The position numbers and the translations under genes are program-made. From Kitasatospora phosalacinea (GTDB lineage: Bacteria > Actinomycetota > Actinomycetes > Streptomycetales > Streptomycetaceae): a stretch of DNA of 64,000 bases. Positions 1-10,496 of the stretch are shown here, one piece after another. The notes under the pieces are model-generated. The model saw only the letters and a list, made by a program, of their open reading frames with translations, ran no database searches and was not told where the DNA came from. Location: positions 1 through 64,000 of the forward strand of contig NZ_BSSA01000009.1 of assembly GCF_030268885.1 (NCBI RefSeq), in the 5' to 3' direction. Numbering within the stretch: the first letter of the stretch is position 1; the number at the start of each line of letters is the position of its first letter.

Positions 1-286
1 CCTGCGCGTAGCCGGTCGCGGCGTGGCCCGCGCCCTGCTCGTGCCGGACCAGGATGTGACGGACCTTGGTGGAGTCCATCAGCGGGTCGTACGCGGGCAG
101 GATCGCACCGCCCGGGATGCCGAACACGGTGTCCACCCCGAGCGTCTCCAGCGAGCGGACCAGGGCCTCCGCCCCGGTCAGGTGCGCGCCCTCGCAGGAC
201 GGGACGGACGGGACGGAGGGGGCGGCCGCGGGGCGGCCGGGAGCCGGGACGGCGGCCACGGCGGGGGAGTCGGTGAGCTGGGTCAT
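1..286 (-). CDS. ilvB: Acetolactate synthase large subunit, N-terminal part (cut by window edge)
   Basis: Only the first 95 residues are in the window. After a Pro/Ala-rich leader of about 34 residues the protein enters the ThDP-enzyme N-terminal domain: [20 protein letters not shown], then [18 protein letters not shown] and the [15 protein letters not shown] block that carries the conserved catalytic Glu. This is the Pyr domain of acetohydroxyacid synthase, which condenses two pyruvates, or pyruvate and 2-oxobutyrate, in branched-chain amino acid synthesis. The ATG at 286 is preceded by AGAGG with an 8-base spacer. It could be the housekeeping ilvBNC gene or a paralog; the truncation prevents a decision. 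Branched-chain supply fits the Ile/Val-type adenylation enzyme at 26-28 kb, but that link is inference. Confidence 0.88.
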   Translation of the reverse strand, partial: MTQLTDSPAVAAVPAPGRPAAAPSVPSVPSCEGAHLTGAEALVRSLETLGVDTVFGIPGGAILPAYDPLMDSTKVRHILVRHEQGAGHAATGYAQ

Positions 287-373
287 CGGGACAACCTCTG
301 AGTTTCGTCGACGGGAGCCCGCGGCGAGCGCGGACGGGCTGTCCCGGCCGGGGCCGGTGGTGGTGCGCGGTGC

Positions 374-434
374 CCGGAACGGCCGGGGTGTCGTGTCGGC
401 GAAACCGGAACGGCAGGGTCTCTCTCCGTTCCGG
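374..434 (-). promoter_or_regulatory. Alternative-hairpin leader upstream of ilvB
   Basis: Three copies of one 9-base element occur here: CCGGAACGG at 374-382 and 405-413, and its complement CCGTTCCGG at 426-434. In the ilvB transcript (minus strand) the first-transcribed arm (434-426) can pair with either of two identical downstream arms, giving two mutually exclusive hairpins. That is the arrangement expected of an attenuator or antiterminator. No branched-chain-rich leader peptide was found upstream of it, so the sensing mechanism is unknown. The repeats are read directly; the regulatory role is inference. Confidence 0.45.
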
Positions 435-548
435 CCGTCGGTCGTCGCGCGCTGAGGGGTGTTTCAGCCGGGGGTGCGACGCCGTACCGTCAGGAAGGGG
501 GCCCGGGCGGCCGTGCTGTGCGGGTGGCCGCCGGGACCAGACGCGGCG

Positions 549-1775
549 TCAGCCCTGGTGGGCGGGCGCCGCGGAGCGCTGGGTGAGCAGCAGGAACAGC
601 AGGGCGGCGGCGGCGATCGCCGCGCCCAGCCCGTACACGGCCGCGGCACCGGCCCCGAGGGTGGCGCCCCCGATGACCGTGCCCAGGCCGATGCCGAGGT
701 AGATGGACGAGGAGTTGAGCGACACCACCAGCGGTGCCTCCTGCGGCGCGACCGCGATCAGGCGGTGCTGCTGCGGCGGCGTCTGGCACCAGCTGCTGGC
801 GCCCCAGAGCAGCACCAGCAGGCCGACCAGCGGCTTGACGGAGCTCCCGGTCCAGGCCAGCCAGGCCAGCACGCCCAGCGACAGCACCATCGCCAGGTAA
901 CCCACCGTCAGGACCTTCGCGGAGCCCCAGCGGTCGGTGCCGTAGCCCGCGCCGAGGTTGCCGACCACCGCGCCCAGACCGTACAGGAACAGCATCCACA
1001 GCACGGCCTTCTCGGGGATCGCCACCGCCTCCAGCGCGGGCACGCTGTAGGCGTACGCGGTGTAGCTGGCGCCCATGCCGAGGATCGTCAGCGGCAGCAC
1101 GGCGAGCACGGCCGGACGCCGGAGCACCGCCAGCCGGGTGCGCAGCGGCACCCGGACGCTGCCGGGCAGGTGCGGCATGATCAGCCGCAGCACCACCGCC
1201 ACCAGCAGGCACAGCCCCGCGACGGTGCCCAGCGCGGCGCGCCAGCCCAGCCAGTGGCTGGCGGCGCTGCCCAGCGGCACGCCGAGCGCGGTGGCGACGG
1301 TCAGGCCGCCGATCACCACCGCCAGGGCGCGGGCCCGCAGTTCGGGCCGCACCAGCGAGGCGCTGACCGCACCGGCGTTGGGCGTGTAGGCGGCGGCGCC
1401 CGCGGCGGCCAGCACCCGGCTGACGATCAGCACCGCCATCGTCGGGGCCAGTGCGGAGAGCAGGTTGGCCAGGCCCAGGGTGAACAGGGCGCCGACCAGC
1501 AGGCTGCGCCGGGGCAGCCGGGCCAGCACGGTGGCCAGCACCGGGGAGAGCACGGCGTAGGACGCGGCGAAGACGGTCACCGACTGGCCGGCCGTGGCCG
1601 CCGAGACGTGCAGGTCCTCGGCCATGGACGGCAGGAAGCCGGCCACCACGAAGGCGTCCGTTCCGACGGCGAAGGTGCCCAGGGCCAGGATCAGGGTGGA
1701 GGACAGGCCGCCCTGGGGCGGTGCGCCGGCCTCGGGCGGGGCCGTACGCCCGGCCTTGATCGAGACATCGGACAT
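549..1775 (-). CDS. MFS transporter, DHA1 (12-TM) drug-efflux type
   Basis: 408 residues, the usual length for 12-helix major facilitator exporters. A short hydrophilic start of about 24 residues leads into TM1 (LILALGTFAVGTDAFVVAGF). An MFS motif A-like loop follows between TM2 and TM3 (LARLPRRSLLVGALF), and a central cytoplasmic loop has LRTRLAVLRRPA. The family includes CmlR/AraJ/YdhP-like proton-coupled exporters of small molecules. The ATG at 1775 has a good GAGGAG site 7 bases upstream. It lies just downstream of the Rrf2 regulator on the same strand, so the regulator probably controls it. The substrate cannot be read from the sequence. Confidence 0.85.
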   Translation of the reverse strand: MSDVSIKAGRTAPPEAGAPPQGGLSSTLILALGTFAVGTDAFVVAGFLPSMAEDLHVSAATAGQSVTVFAASYAVLSPVLATVLARLPRRSLLVGALFTLGLANLLSALAPTMAVLIVSRVLAAAGAAAYTPNAGAVSASLVRPELRARALAVVIGGLTVATALGVPLGSAASHWLGWRAALGTVAGLCLLVAVVLRLIMPHLPGSVRVPLRTRLAVLRRPAVLAVLPLTILGMGASYTAYAYSVPALEAVAIPEKAVLWMLFLYGLGAVVGNLGAGYGTDRWGSAKVLTVGYLAMVLSLGVLAWLAWTGSSVKPLVGLLVLLWGASSWCQTPPQQHRLIAVAPQEAPLVVSLNSSSIYLGIGLGTVIGGATLGAGAAAVYGLGAAIAAAALLFLLLTQRSAAPAHQG

Positions 1776-1833
1776 CCGGATTCTCCTCGTGGATCGGTGC
1801 GGGTGCGGTGCGGTTCCGGGCGGGCGGGGCGGT

Positions 1834-2313
1834 TCAGCCGGTCATGCGGGCGTAGTGGCGGCGTGCGCGTTCGGCGGCGCCCGGGGGTGCGGAGGCCATC
1901 AGGTCGGCCACCGTCTGGTCGGCGAGCTCGCGCCGCCACGCCAGTTCGGCCCGGCGGACCGCGGTGGCCACCCCGCAGGGCCGGGCGAACTCGCGCGGGA
2001 GGGCCCCGCCGCCCTCACCGCGCCGACGGATCTCGGTGCAGCGGAAGGCGTCCTCGGGGCCCTCCAGGGCGGCCACCACGTCCATCAGCGTGATCTGCTC
2101 GGGGCGGCGGCCCAGCCGGAAGCCGCCCCGCGGGCCGGGGGTGGAGCTGAGCACCCCGGCCCGCACCAGCGCCTGCAGGCGCTTGTTCAGGTACGCCGGG
2201 GGCAGGTCGAACCAGGCGGCCAGCCGGGCGGTGGGCACCGGCCGGTCGGCGTCGATCCACGCCAGTGTGAGGCAGCAGTGCAGCCCCCACTCGACTCCTT
2301 CTCCCATCCGCAT
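1834..2313 (-). CDS. Rrf2 family transcriptional regulator
   Basis: 159 residues. An N-terminal winged helix (about residues 10-80) matches the Rrf2 fold: GLHCCLTLAWIDADRPVPTA, then a recognition helix region AYLNKRLQALVRAGVLSS and the typical wing sequence TPGPRGGFRLGR. The C-terminal half has Cys residues in RCTEIRR and ARPCGV, two rather than the three of IscR/NsrR Fe-S sensors, so cluster binding is uncertain. The ATG at 2313 is chosen because in-frame stops lie just upstream; a second ATG at 2307 is possible. It probably regulates itself and the downstream MFS gene through the dyad at 2326-2346. Confidence 0.85.
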   Translation of the reverse strand: MRMGEGVEWGLHCCLTLAWIDADRPVPTARLAAWFDLPPAYLNKRLQALVRAGVLSSTPGPRGGFRLGRRPEQITLMDVVAALEGPEDAFRCTEIRRRGEGGGALPREFARPCGVATAVRRAELAWRRELADQTVADLMASAPPGAAERARRHYARMTG

Positions 2314-2325
2314 ATTCAGGACACT

Positions 2326-2346
2326 ACACATCCAGAATCGATGTGT
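2326..2346. promoter_or_regulatory. Operator candidate for the Rrf2 regulator
   Basis: A perfect 7-base inverted repeat, ACACATC - 7 bases - GATGTGT, is centred 23 bases upstream of the Rrf2 start codon. A TTGACA hexamer on the same (minus) strand lies at 2383-2378, which would place the dyad near the transcription start. No convincing -10 was seen at standard spacing. Autoregulation through this site is inference. Confidence 0.5.
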
Positions 2347-2435
2347 CGTGCCGAAAGCCCGAGTTGCCGAAAAATATGTCAAGTCCGACCGGACGTCCGG
2401 GGCGGGGAACGGACCCGGCACCGGGTCGGACCGGG

Positions 2436-3422
2436 TCAGACCGGGTCGCCCGGCCGCAGCACCACCCGCCGGCCGTGCAGCTCGCCGCGCTCCATCCGGC
2501 CGTGCACCCGCGCCGCCGCGCTCAGCGGCAGCACCTCCACCGCCCGGGGCCGCAGCCGACCGGCCGCCAGCAGGCGGTTCACCGCCGCCGCCGCCTCGGC
2601 CAACTCGGCGGTGGTGGCGTGCGAGATGACGAAACCCGCGATCGAGCAGTCCTTCATGTACAGCGGCCCGACCGGCAGCACCGGCCGCGAGGCGGCACCC
2701 GCCAGCAGCACGATCCGGCCGCGCGGCGCCAACAGGCCCACGGCGGTGGCCAGGTCGTTCGCACCGGAGGTGTCCAGGTGCAGGTCCACCCCGCCCGGAC
2801 ACGCCTCGGCCAACCGCTCGGCCAGCGCCCGGTCCCGGTAGTCCAACGCCACCTCGGCGCCCGCCTCCCGGCAGTACGCCAGGTCCCGGGCCGCCGCGGT
2901 GGCCACCACCCGGGCCCCCGCGTCCACCGCGAGGGCGACCAGCGCGGCCCCCACGTTCCCGGCCGCGCCGCACACCAGCACGGTCTGCCCCGCCCGCAGC
3001 CCGCCGTGCGTGAACAGGCCCAGGTAGGCCGTCGCCGCCGGGTGCACCACCGCCACCGCCCGCACCGGGTCGACCCCGGCGGGCAGGTGGTACAGGCGGT
3101 CCGCCGGGACGGCCGCCCGCTCGGCCGCCGCGCCCTGGCGCCCCGCGTGGCCCAGGCTGTTGCTCCACACCCGGTCGCCGACCGCGAAACCGCTCACCAG
3201 CGGGCCGACCGCGGCGACCGTGCCGACCAGGTCGCGGCCCACCACGAACGGGAACTCCAGCGCGGTGCGGAACACCCCGGAGCGCACGAAGGTGTCGACC
3301 GGGTTGACGGTGGTCGCGACCACGTCCACCAGCACGTCCGCCGGGCCGGGCCGGGGCGCCGGGAGGTCGCCGTACCGGATGTCCTCGGGCGCGCCGAGGG
3401 TCTCGATGAAGGCTGCTCGCAT
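2436..3422 (-). CDS. Zinc-independent quinone oxidoreductase (MDR superfamily)
   Basis: 328 residues, typical for NADPH:quinone oxidoreductases. The N-terminal GroES-like fold (VLVDVVATTVNPVDTFVRSG, then FPFVVGRDLVGTVAAVG) lacks the Cys/His zinc ligands of alcohol dehydrogenases. The Rossmann cofactor motif is VLVCGAAGNVGAALVALA, and the region near residue 230-260 has DTSGANDLATAVGLLAPRGR. It should reduce quinones or activated enones with NAD(P)H in the cytoplasm. The ATG at 3422 starts the canonical MRAAFIETLG. It stands alone before the Rrf2/MFS pair, and its link to the cluster is not clear. Confidence 0.85.
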   Translation of the reverse strand: MRAAFIETLGAPEDIRYGDLPAPRPGPADVLVDVVATTVNPVDTFVRSGVFRTALEFPFVVGRDLVGTVAAVGPLVSGFAVGDRVWSNSLGHAGRQGAAAERAAVPADRLYHLPAGVDPVRAVAVVHPAATAYLGLFTHGGLRAGQTVLVCGAAGNVGAALVALAVDAGARVVATAAARDLAYCREAGAEVALDYRDRALAERLAEACPGGVDLHLDTSGANDLATAVGLLAPRGRIVLLAGAASRPVLPVGPLYMKDCSIAGFVISHATTAELAEAAAAVNRLLAAGRLRPRAVEVLPLSAAARVHGRMERGELHGRRVVLRPGDPV

Positions 3423-3727
3423 GCCCGCAGAGTCTTCCACCGGGCCGGGCCCGGGCCGCCGATCGGACCGGTTGTCCGTCAACTCGCGGGCCCGGTCCCC
3501 CACCCCCTGATGGTCCTGACACACCCGGGCCCGCCCGCGCCCTCCCGCTCGCCACCTGCGGCCCCGCCGACCCGCCCGCCGCGCCGCGCACCGCCCCGGC
3601 GCCCGGTGGTCCCGCCATAGGCGCGTCCGGCAGCCGTGTGACCGGTGCACCTGGGCCGGGCGGCGACCGGCTGCCTAACGTCGGAGCATCCGAACCAGGC
3701 ACTGCCACGTGGAGGTTGGAGATCTCG
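3423..3727. other. Divergent intergenic region, oxidoreductase / transposase-like gene
   Basis: About 305 bases with no gene. It must hold promoters for the genes at 3422 (minus) and 3728 (plus). A TAACGT at 3676-3681 could be a -10 for the plus gene, but no matching -35 is seen. The plus-strand ribosome binding site TTGGAG ends six bases before the ATG at 3728. The rest is GC-rich without obvious repeats. Confidence 0.4.
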
Positions 3728-4957
3728 ATGAGCGACTTCGCCCCGCACCTGAGGGACACGCTCGCGCCCGGTCGTTCTCGGTTGCTCGACAGCTCCCATG
3801 ACATCATCCTCTCCGAACTGAGTGCGGTGCTCTTCGCGTCCCTGCCCAGAGCGGACCAGCGCCGCAAGGGCACGGAGTACCTGCGCGGCCTGCTCGGCGC
3901 GCAGGGCCGCAAGTCGGTCCGCAACATCGCCCGCCTGATCGGCGGGCAGGCCACCGAGCAGAACCTGCACCACTTCATCAGCAGCTCCACCTGGGACTGG
4001 GACCCGGTGCGGGCCGCCCTCGCCCACTACCTGCGCACCGTCGCCCCGCCGCTGGCCTGGGTGGTCCAGCAGACCGTCATCCCGAAGGCGGGCGAGCACT
4101 CGGTCGGGGTGGACCGCCAGTTCATCTCCTCGGTCGGCCAGGTGCTCAACGCCCAGCAGGCGGTCGGCGTCTGGTCGGCCTCCCCGGACGTCAGCATGCC
4201 GGTCAACTGGCGGCTGCACCTCTCCCGGGCCTGGCTGGACGACGTGCCCCGGCGCAGCCAGGCGGCCATCCCGGCCAGCGTCACCAGCCGCACCCTGGAG
4301 GACTGCGCGGTCGAAGCGGTGACCGAACTCACCGCGGACTGGCGGCTGCCCACCCTGCCGGTGGTGATGGACGTCCGGGAGCTGGACGGCGCGAAGGCGG
4401 TGGACCTGCTGCGCGCGGCCGGGCTGCCGTTCGTGCTGCGGATCGCCAGCACCCTGCCGCTGCGCCCGGCCGAGGGCCTCACAGGCACCTGCGGCGGCGA
4501 GGTGGTCCCGGCCCACCGGATCGCCGGGGCCTGGAGCGACCGCCGCCGGGTGGTCGCCTGGCAGGACCCCGACCGGGAGGGCGGCCCGGCCGCCGCACTG
4601 GTCGGCGCGGTACGGGTCCGGGCCGTCGGCGACCCCGTCCGCGCCGGGACGGCCCGGCACCTGGCCGGGGGCGGCGGCCTGCTGCTGCTCGGCACCGGCA
4701 CCCCCGGCCGGCGCTGGCCGCAGGAGCTGTGGCTGACCGACCTGCCGGACCTCCCCCCGGCGCAACTGTTCCGGCTGAGCCAGCTGATCGGCCGGGTGGA
4801 GCGCGACTTCGAGGGGATCGCGGACCGCACCGGCATCCGCGACTACGCCGGCCGCTCGTTCAACGGCTGGCACCGCCACGTCACCCTGGCCTCCGCGGCC
4901 CACGCGGTGGCGGCGCTCGCCCACACCGACGGGCGGGCCCTGCGGCGGGTGAGCTGA
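3728..4957 (+). CDS. IS701-family transposase-like protein, probably catalytically inactive
   Basis: 409 residues, similar to IS701/DDE transposases: YLRGLLGAQGRKSVRNIARL, then the SVGVDRQF block, VVMDVREL (second Asp, D215), and the C-terminal DFEGIADRTGIRDYAGRSF..GWHRHVTLA that normally contains the catalytic Glu. The first catalytic Asp is missing: the usual WVVDDTGFPKKG reads WVVQQTVIPKAG, with Gln114-Gln115 in place of Asp-Asp. No terminal inverted repeats or target duplication were seen around it. An intact reading frame, a good ribosome binding site and loss of the metal ligand suggest a domesticated protein with another role, perhaps DNA binding. It marks the left edge of the biosynthetic genes. 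Function unknown. Confidence 0.7.
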   Translation: MSDFAPHLRDTLAPGRSRLLDSSHDIILSELSAVLFASLPRADQRRKGTEYLRGLLGAQGRKSVRNIARLIGGQATEQNLHHFISSSTWDWDPVRAALAHYLRTVAPPLAWVVQQTVIPKAGEHSVGVDRQFISSVGQVLNAQQAVGVWSASPDVSMPVNWRLHLSRAWLDDVPRRSQAAIPASVTSRTLEDCAVEAVTELTADWRLPTLPVVMDVRELDGAKAVDLLRAAGLPFVLRIASTLPLRPAEGLTGTCGGEVVPAHRIAGAWSDRRRVVAWQDPDREGGPAAALVGAVRVRAVGDPVRAGTARHLAGGGGLLLLGTGTPGRRWPQELWLTDLPDLPPAQLFRLSQLIGRVERDFEGIADRTGIRDYAGRSFNGWHRHVTLASAAHAVAALAHTDGRALRRVS

Positions 4958-5001
4958 CGGCCCGTCGCCCGCCCGCCGGGTGCCGGTGGGCGGGGGCGGT
5001 G

Positions 5002-6912
5002 TCAGAGCGGGACGCCGTCGCGGGTGATGACCTCGCGGACCCGGGCCAGGCGCAGGGCCAGTTGGACCTCCAGGGCCTGGGCCGGGTCCTGCCAGGCGGG
5101 GCCGAGGAGTTCGCCGATCCGTTCCAGGCGGCGGGCGACCGTGTTGGGGTGGACGTGCAGCTTCTGGGCGGCCCGGGTCGGACTGCCGCCGGTCTCGAAG
5201 TAGGCGTCCAGGGTGCGGACCAGGTCGGTGAAGCGCTGCTTGTCGTAGTCGAGCACCGGCCCGATCACCGACTCGACGAAGGAGGGCACGTCCCGGGTGT
5301 CCGCCAGCAGCAGGCCCAGGAAGCCCAGTTCGCCGGGGGAGGCCGAGCGGCCGGTGATGTCCAGGGCGGCCATCGAGTCCAGGCAGCGCAGCGCCTCCTG
5401 GTAGCAGTGGTAGACCGAGGGGGCGTCGGAGACCGGGCCCGCCCCGGCGACCGTCACCGGTTCGCCCAGCTGGGGCGTGAGTTCGTCGAGGACGGCGCGG
5501 GCGGTCGCCCCGGGTGCGGTGCCGGGCAGCAGCAGGACCACGTCGCCGTTGTGCATCGCCCACAGCCCGCCCCGCCGCTGTGCCAGGCCGGTCACCAGGG
5601 CGCGGGCCCGGCCGGCCGCGCGGGCCTCCGGCCGCACCACCACGACCAGGTGGGGGATGGACAGGTCGATGCCCAACCGGCGGGCCCGTTCCTGGAGTTG
5701 CTGCGGCGGGCGGTGCGTGCCGGAGAGCAGGTCCTCCAGTAGCTCGTCGTGGGTGCGCCCGCGGGCGGCGACCGGGTCGCCGGTGCGCAGCAGGTGGACG
5801 GCGACCGCCTGGGCGGCGATCCGGAGCAGTTCCTCGTCGTGCCCGTCCGCCGCGGCGCCGGGCCGGGCGACCACGCTGCCGAGCACCTCGCCCCCGGCGG
5901 TGGCCTGGACCGCCCACAGGCCGTCCGCGGTGCGCACCGGGTGCTTGGCGGCCTGCGCCTCGGCGTCGGCGGCGTCGGCCTCGGGGAGGCGGCCGACCGC
6001 CGCCAGCAGGCTGCCGTCCGCGGCGTGGACGCGCAGCGGGCCGTCCAGGTGGTGGCCGAGCAGTTCGGCCAGCTGCTGCAACTCGTCCTCGGCGAGGGCG
6101 CGTTCGAGCAGTTCGTGGTGGGCGCGCCGGTGTTCGGCCAGGCCCCGCAGCGCCTCGGTGGTGCGCTGGTGCTCCCGTTCCAGGGCGCGCAGCGCGGCCC
6201 GGGAGTCCTCCAGGACCTCGGTCTGTCCGGCGGCCAGGCCGACCAGTTCGCCGAGCAGGCTGGCGGTGGCGATCTCCTCGGGCGTGTAGTGCCGCACGTT
6301 GCGGTCGGCGATGTAGAGCGCGCCGAACGGCTGGGCGCCCCGGCTGAGCGGGACGGCCATCACCGAGCGCAGCGTCTCGGCCCGGACCACCTCGTCGATG
6401 TCCTCGTCGTGCCGGAACCGGTCGTCGTCCAGGTAGTCGGGGGTCCACACCGGCGCCAGGTTGCTGACGGCCGAGTGGCCGAGCCCGGCGTCGCCGCGCA
6501 GCCGCAGGCCGACGTTGAGGGTCGAGGTGTGGCCGTCGGAGGCCCGGATGTGGGCCATGCCGGGCTCGGGGCCGGGGAAGCTGACGTACGCCATGTCGGA
6601 GCCGAGGAGCAGGCGCGCGCGCCGGGTGGCGACCTGGAGCACGCCGTCCAACGAGGTGGGCACGAGCAGGTCCTGAGCGGCGCTCAGGAGCGCGGACTGG
6701 CGGGCCTCGCGCTGCTGGCGTGCGCCCCGTTGGGCGCAGATGTCGAGCCCGATCCGCACCGCGCGCTCCAGCGCCGCCCGTTCGGACTCCCGCGCGCCCT
6801 GGCGCGCGGCCTCGGCGGGCAGTGATTCGATGTGCGCCACCGGTGCTTCGGTCACCAACAGGTTCAGGACAGTCAGTGCGTCCGGCCGAGTCGAGGCACC
6901 TTGCTGAGCCAT
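5002..6912 (-). CDS. GAF domain / PucR-CdaR type transcriptional regulator
   Basis: 636 residues. After a helical N-terminus, residues about 75-220 look like a GAF domain (LLSAAQDLLVPTSLDGVLQV, MAVPLSRGAQPFGALYIADR). A helical linker follows, then a central region with a GGDEF-like degenerate fold (HLVVVVRPEARAAGRARALV) and the PucR C-terminal helix-turn-helix: TLDAYFETGGSPTRAAQKLH followed by VHPNTVARRLERIGELLG. This layout is common in actinobacterial ligand-responsive regulators. The ATG at 6912 is preceded by AGGTGGGGG; a longer in-frame start exists but has no clear site. It is divergent from the methyltransferase gene at 7169 and is the most likely pathway-specific regulator of the plus-strand biosynthetic operon. 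Confidence 0.82.
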   Translation of the reverse strand: MAQQGASTRPDALTVLNLLVTEAPVAHIESLPAEAARQGARESERAALERAVRIGLDICAQRGARQQREARQSALLSAAQDLLVPTSLDGVLQVATRRARLLLGSDMAYVSFPGPEPGMAHIRASDGHTSTLNVGLRLRGDAGLGHSAVSNLAPVWTPDYLDDDRFRHDEDIDEVVRAETLRSVMAVPLSRGAQPFGALYIADRNVRHYTPEEIATASLLGELVGLAAGQTEVLEDSRAALRALEREHQRTTEALRGLAEHRRAHHELLERALAEDELQQLAELLGHHLDGPLRVHAADGSLLAAVGRLPEADAADAEAQAAKHPVRTADGLWAVQATAGGEVLGSVVARPGAAADGHDEELLRIAAQAVAVHLLRTGDPVAARGRTHDELLEDLLSGTHRPPQQLQERARRLGIDLSIPHLVVVVRPEARAAGRARALVTGLAQRRGGLWAMHNGDVVLLLPGTAPGATARAVLDELTPQLGEPVTVAGAGPVSDAPSVYHCYQEALRCLDSMAALDITGRSASPGELGFLGLLLADTRDVPSFVESVIGPVLDYDKQRFTDLVRTLDAYFETGGSPTRAAQKLHVHPNTVARRLERIGELLGPAWQDPAQALEVQLALRLARVREVITRDGVPL

Positions 6913-7168
6913 GCGGGACCCCCACCTGTGACGACGCTCTTTCCGGGCACATGCCAGGTATGAACATGTGTTTATCACGTCACTCTGGGTGTGCGGCAGT
7001 CCGAACCGCATCCTGGACGGTGGACCAGGCACCGCCGGGACCCCTCCGGTGTGTTGCCGGGTCACCTTCCCGCCGGTCCGGCCGGTTTTGCAGGATGAGA
7101 AGGGGCCGCCGCAGCGGTGGTCAGGGCGGCAACGCCCTGCTGGCGAGTGAGGGGTACGGGCGCACGCG
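6913..7168. promoter_or_regulatory. Divergent promoter region between regulator and biosynthetic operon
   Basis: 256 bases between divergent genes. An inverted repeat CACATG - 11 bases - CATGTG lies at 6948-6970, 36 bases upstream of the regulator start, in a locally AT-richer stretch, and is a candidate operator. No standard -35/-10 pair is clear on either strand. Operator function is inference. Confidence 0.35.
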
Positions 7169-7882
7169 ATGAAGGCACTGCAGGACTACCGGCGTTCCCT
7201 GGAGCGCAGCCGGGAGGCGCTCGACGCCCCGGACCGGCCGGCGACCTTCGCCCTCTGCGGCCGCCAGTGGGACCTGCTGCCAGGGGTTTTCGCACCGGTC
7301 TACTCGCCGACCACCGAGATCTCGCTGCGCCTGCTCGGCCTGGACGACCCGCAGGCCGCCGGACGCACCGGCTCCTTCCTGGAGATCGGCTGCGGCACCG
7401 GCGTGATCGCGGTGGCCGGAGCACTGGCCGGGCACGAACGAGTGGTGGCCGCCGACATCAACGAGGCCGCGGTCCGCAACGCGGAGCTCAACGCCCGCCG
7501 CCACGGCGTCACCCACAAGGTCCGCGCCGTGCACAGCGACCTGTTCGCCGACCTCGACCCCCGGGAACGCTTCGACCTCGTCTACTGGCACTCCAACTAC
7601 GTGCTCGCACCCGCCGACTACCGCTACCGCACCGTGCACGAACGCGGCTACGTCGACCCCGGCTACGCCGCCCACCGACGCTTCCTGACCGAGTCGGTGC
7701 ACCGGGTGACCCCCGGCGGCCGGGTGCTGCTGCACTTCAGCGAACGCGGGAACCTGGAGCGGCTCACCAGCACCGCCCGGCAGTGCGGCCGCTCCCTGCG
7801 GGTGGTGCGCGCGGGCCGCTTCGCCGAGGGCGAGCAGGAGGTCGAGCACCTGCTGCTCGAAGTGACCGCGACGGCCGACTAG
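7169..7882 (+). CDS. Class I SAM-dependent methyltransferase
   Basis: 237 residues. The glycine-rich SAM motif I is SFLEIGCGTGVIAVAGALAG, followed by the acidic ribose-binding strand VVAADINEAAVRNAELNA and a motif III-like FDLVYWHSNYV. The fold resembles the HemK/PrmC branch, but the catalytic NPPY is replaced by WHSN, so it is not a protein-glutamine methyltransferase; a small-molecule substrate is likely. It is the first gene of the plus-strand arm, 154 bases before the aminodeoxychorismate synthase gene. Candidates would be an O- or N-methylation of the 3-hydroxyanthranilate unit, by analogy with other aryl-diazo pathways (inference). The ATG has only a weak upstream purine stretch. Confidence 0.75.
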   Translation: MKALQDYRRSLERSREALDAPDRPATFALCGRQWDLLPGVFAPVYSPTTEISLRLLGLDDPQAAGRTGSFLEIGCGTGVIAVAGALAGHERVVAADINEAAVRNAELNARRHGVTHKVRAVHSDLFADLDPRERFDLVYWHSNYVLAPADYRYRTVHERGYVDPGYAAHRRFLTESVHRVTPGGRVLLHFSERGNLERLTSTARQCGRSLRVVRAGRFAEGEQEVEHLLLEVTATAD

Positions 7883-8035
7883 TTCCACCGCGGCGGCCGC
7901 CCGGCACGACCGCAGCCACCCGCCCGGCCCCGCCGACGCGCCCGACCAGCACCACCGCGGCCCCCGCCCAGCCGCCACGACCCGCCCCGCCGGGGCGGGC
8001 ACCACCGCCGGACACGGCTCCTGACGGGAAGAAAC

Positions 8036-10180
<2,145 letters not shown>

Positions 10181-10262
10181 CCCCCGGCCCGCCCCCGCTC
10201 CACCCCCACCGGCACCGTGCGGCCCCGCCGCCCGGTGCCGGACCCGTCCCCGGGCACCGCCC

Positions 10263-10314
10263 ATCTGACGGAGTCTCCCGTCACCTGATGGAGTATCCGG
10301 TTACCTGACGGAGT
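10263..10314. repeat. Three 20-bp-spaced direct repeats (operator array)
   Basis: The 12-base element A(T/C)CTGA(C/T)GGAGT occurs at 10263-10274, 10283-10294 and 10303-10314, exactly 20 bases apart, so all three face the same side of the helix. The first copy is also half of an inverted repeat, TGACGG - AGTCTC - CCGTCA (10265-10282), which decays in copies two and three. The array lies directly upstream of the promoter-like 10328-10357 element and 183 bases before the DAHP synthase gene. It looks like a cooperative activator or repressor site; the binding protein is not known. Confidence 0.6.
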
Positions 10315-10327
10315 GCGACGGCGCACG

Positions 10328-10357
10328 TTGGCCCGGACCGGTACCACCGCACAGGAT
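10328..10357 (+). promoter_or_regulatory. Candidate promoter for the 3-hydroxyanthranilate operon
   Basis: TTGGCC (10328-10333), an 18-base spacer and CAGGAT (10352-10357) resemble a weak sigma70-type promoter. It begins 14 bases after the last 20-bp repeat and would drive the genes from 10497 on. The remaining leader to 10496 is GC-rich and featureless. Confidence is low because -10/-35 matches of this quality are common. Confidence 0.3.
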
Positions 10358-10496
10358 CGGCACGAGCCCGGCCGGCGGGACCGCCGGACGGCCCGGCCCG
10401 GACCCGCCCGCCACCCGTCCGCGCCGTCCGTCCGGGCCGCCCGCCCGCGCCTCCCCGCGCGTCCGAGCCGGACCACCCACGCCCTGGGAGACACCC

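Noticed and set aside
287..470. T-box or Ile/Val/Leu leader peptide for ilvB
   Set aside because: No start codon followed by branched-chain codons and no T-box sequence were found on the minus strand here.
3728..4957. Active insertion sequence
   Set aside because: The first catalytic Asp is replaced by Gln and no terminal inverted repeats or target duplications were found on either side.
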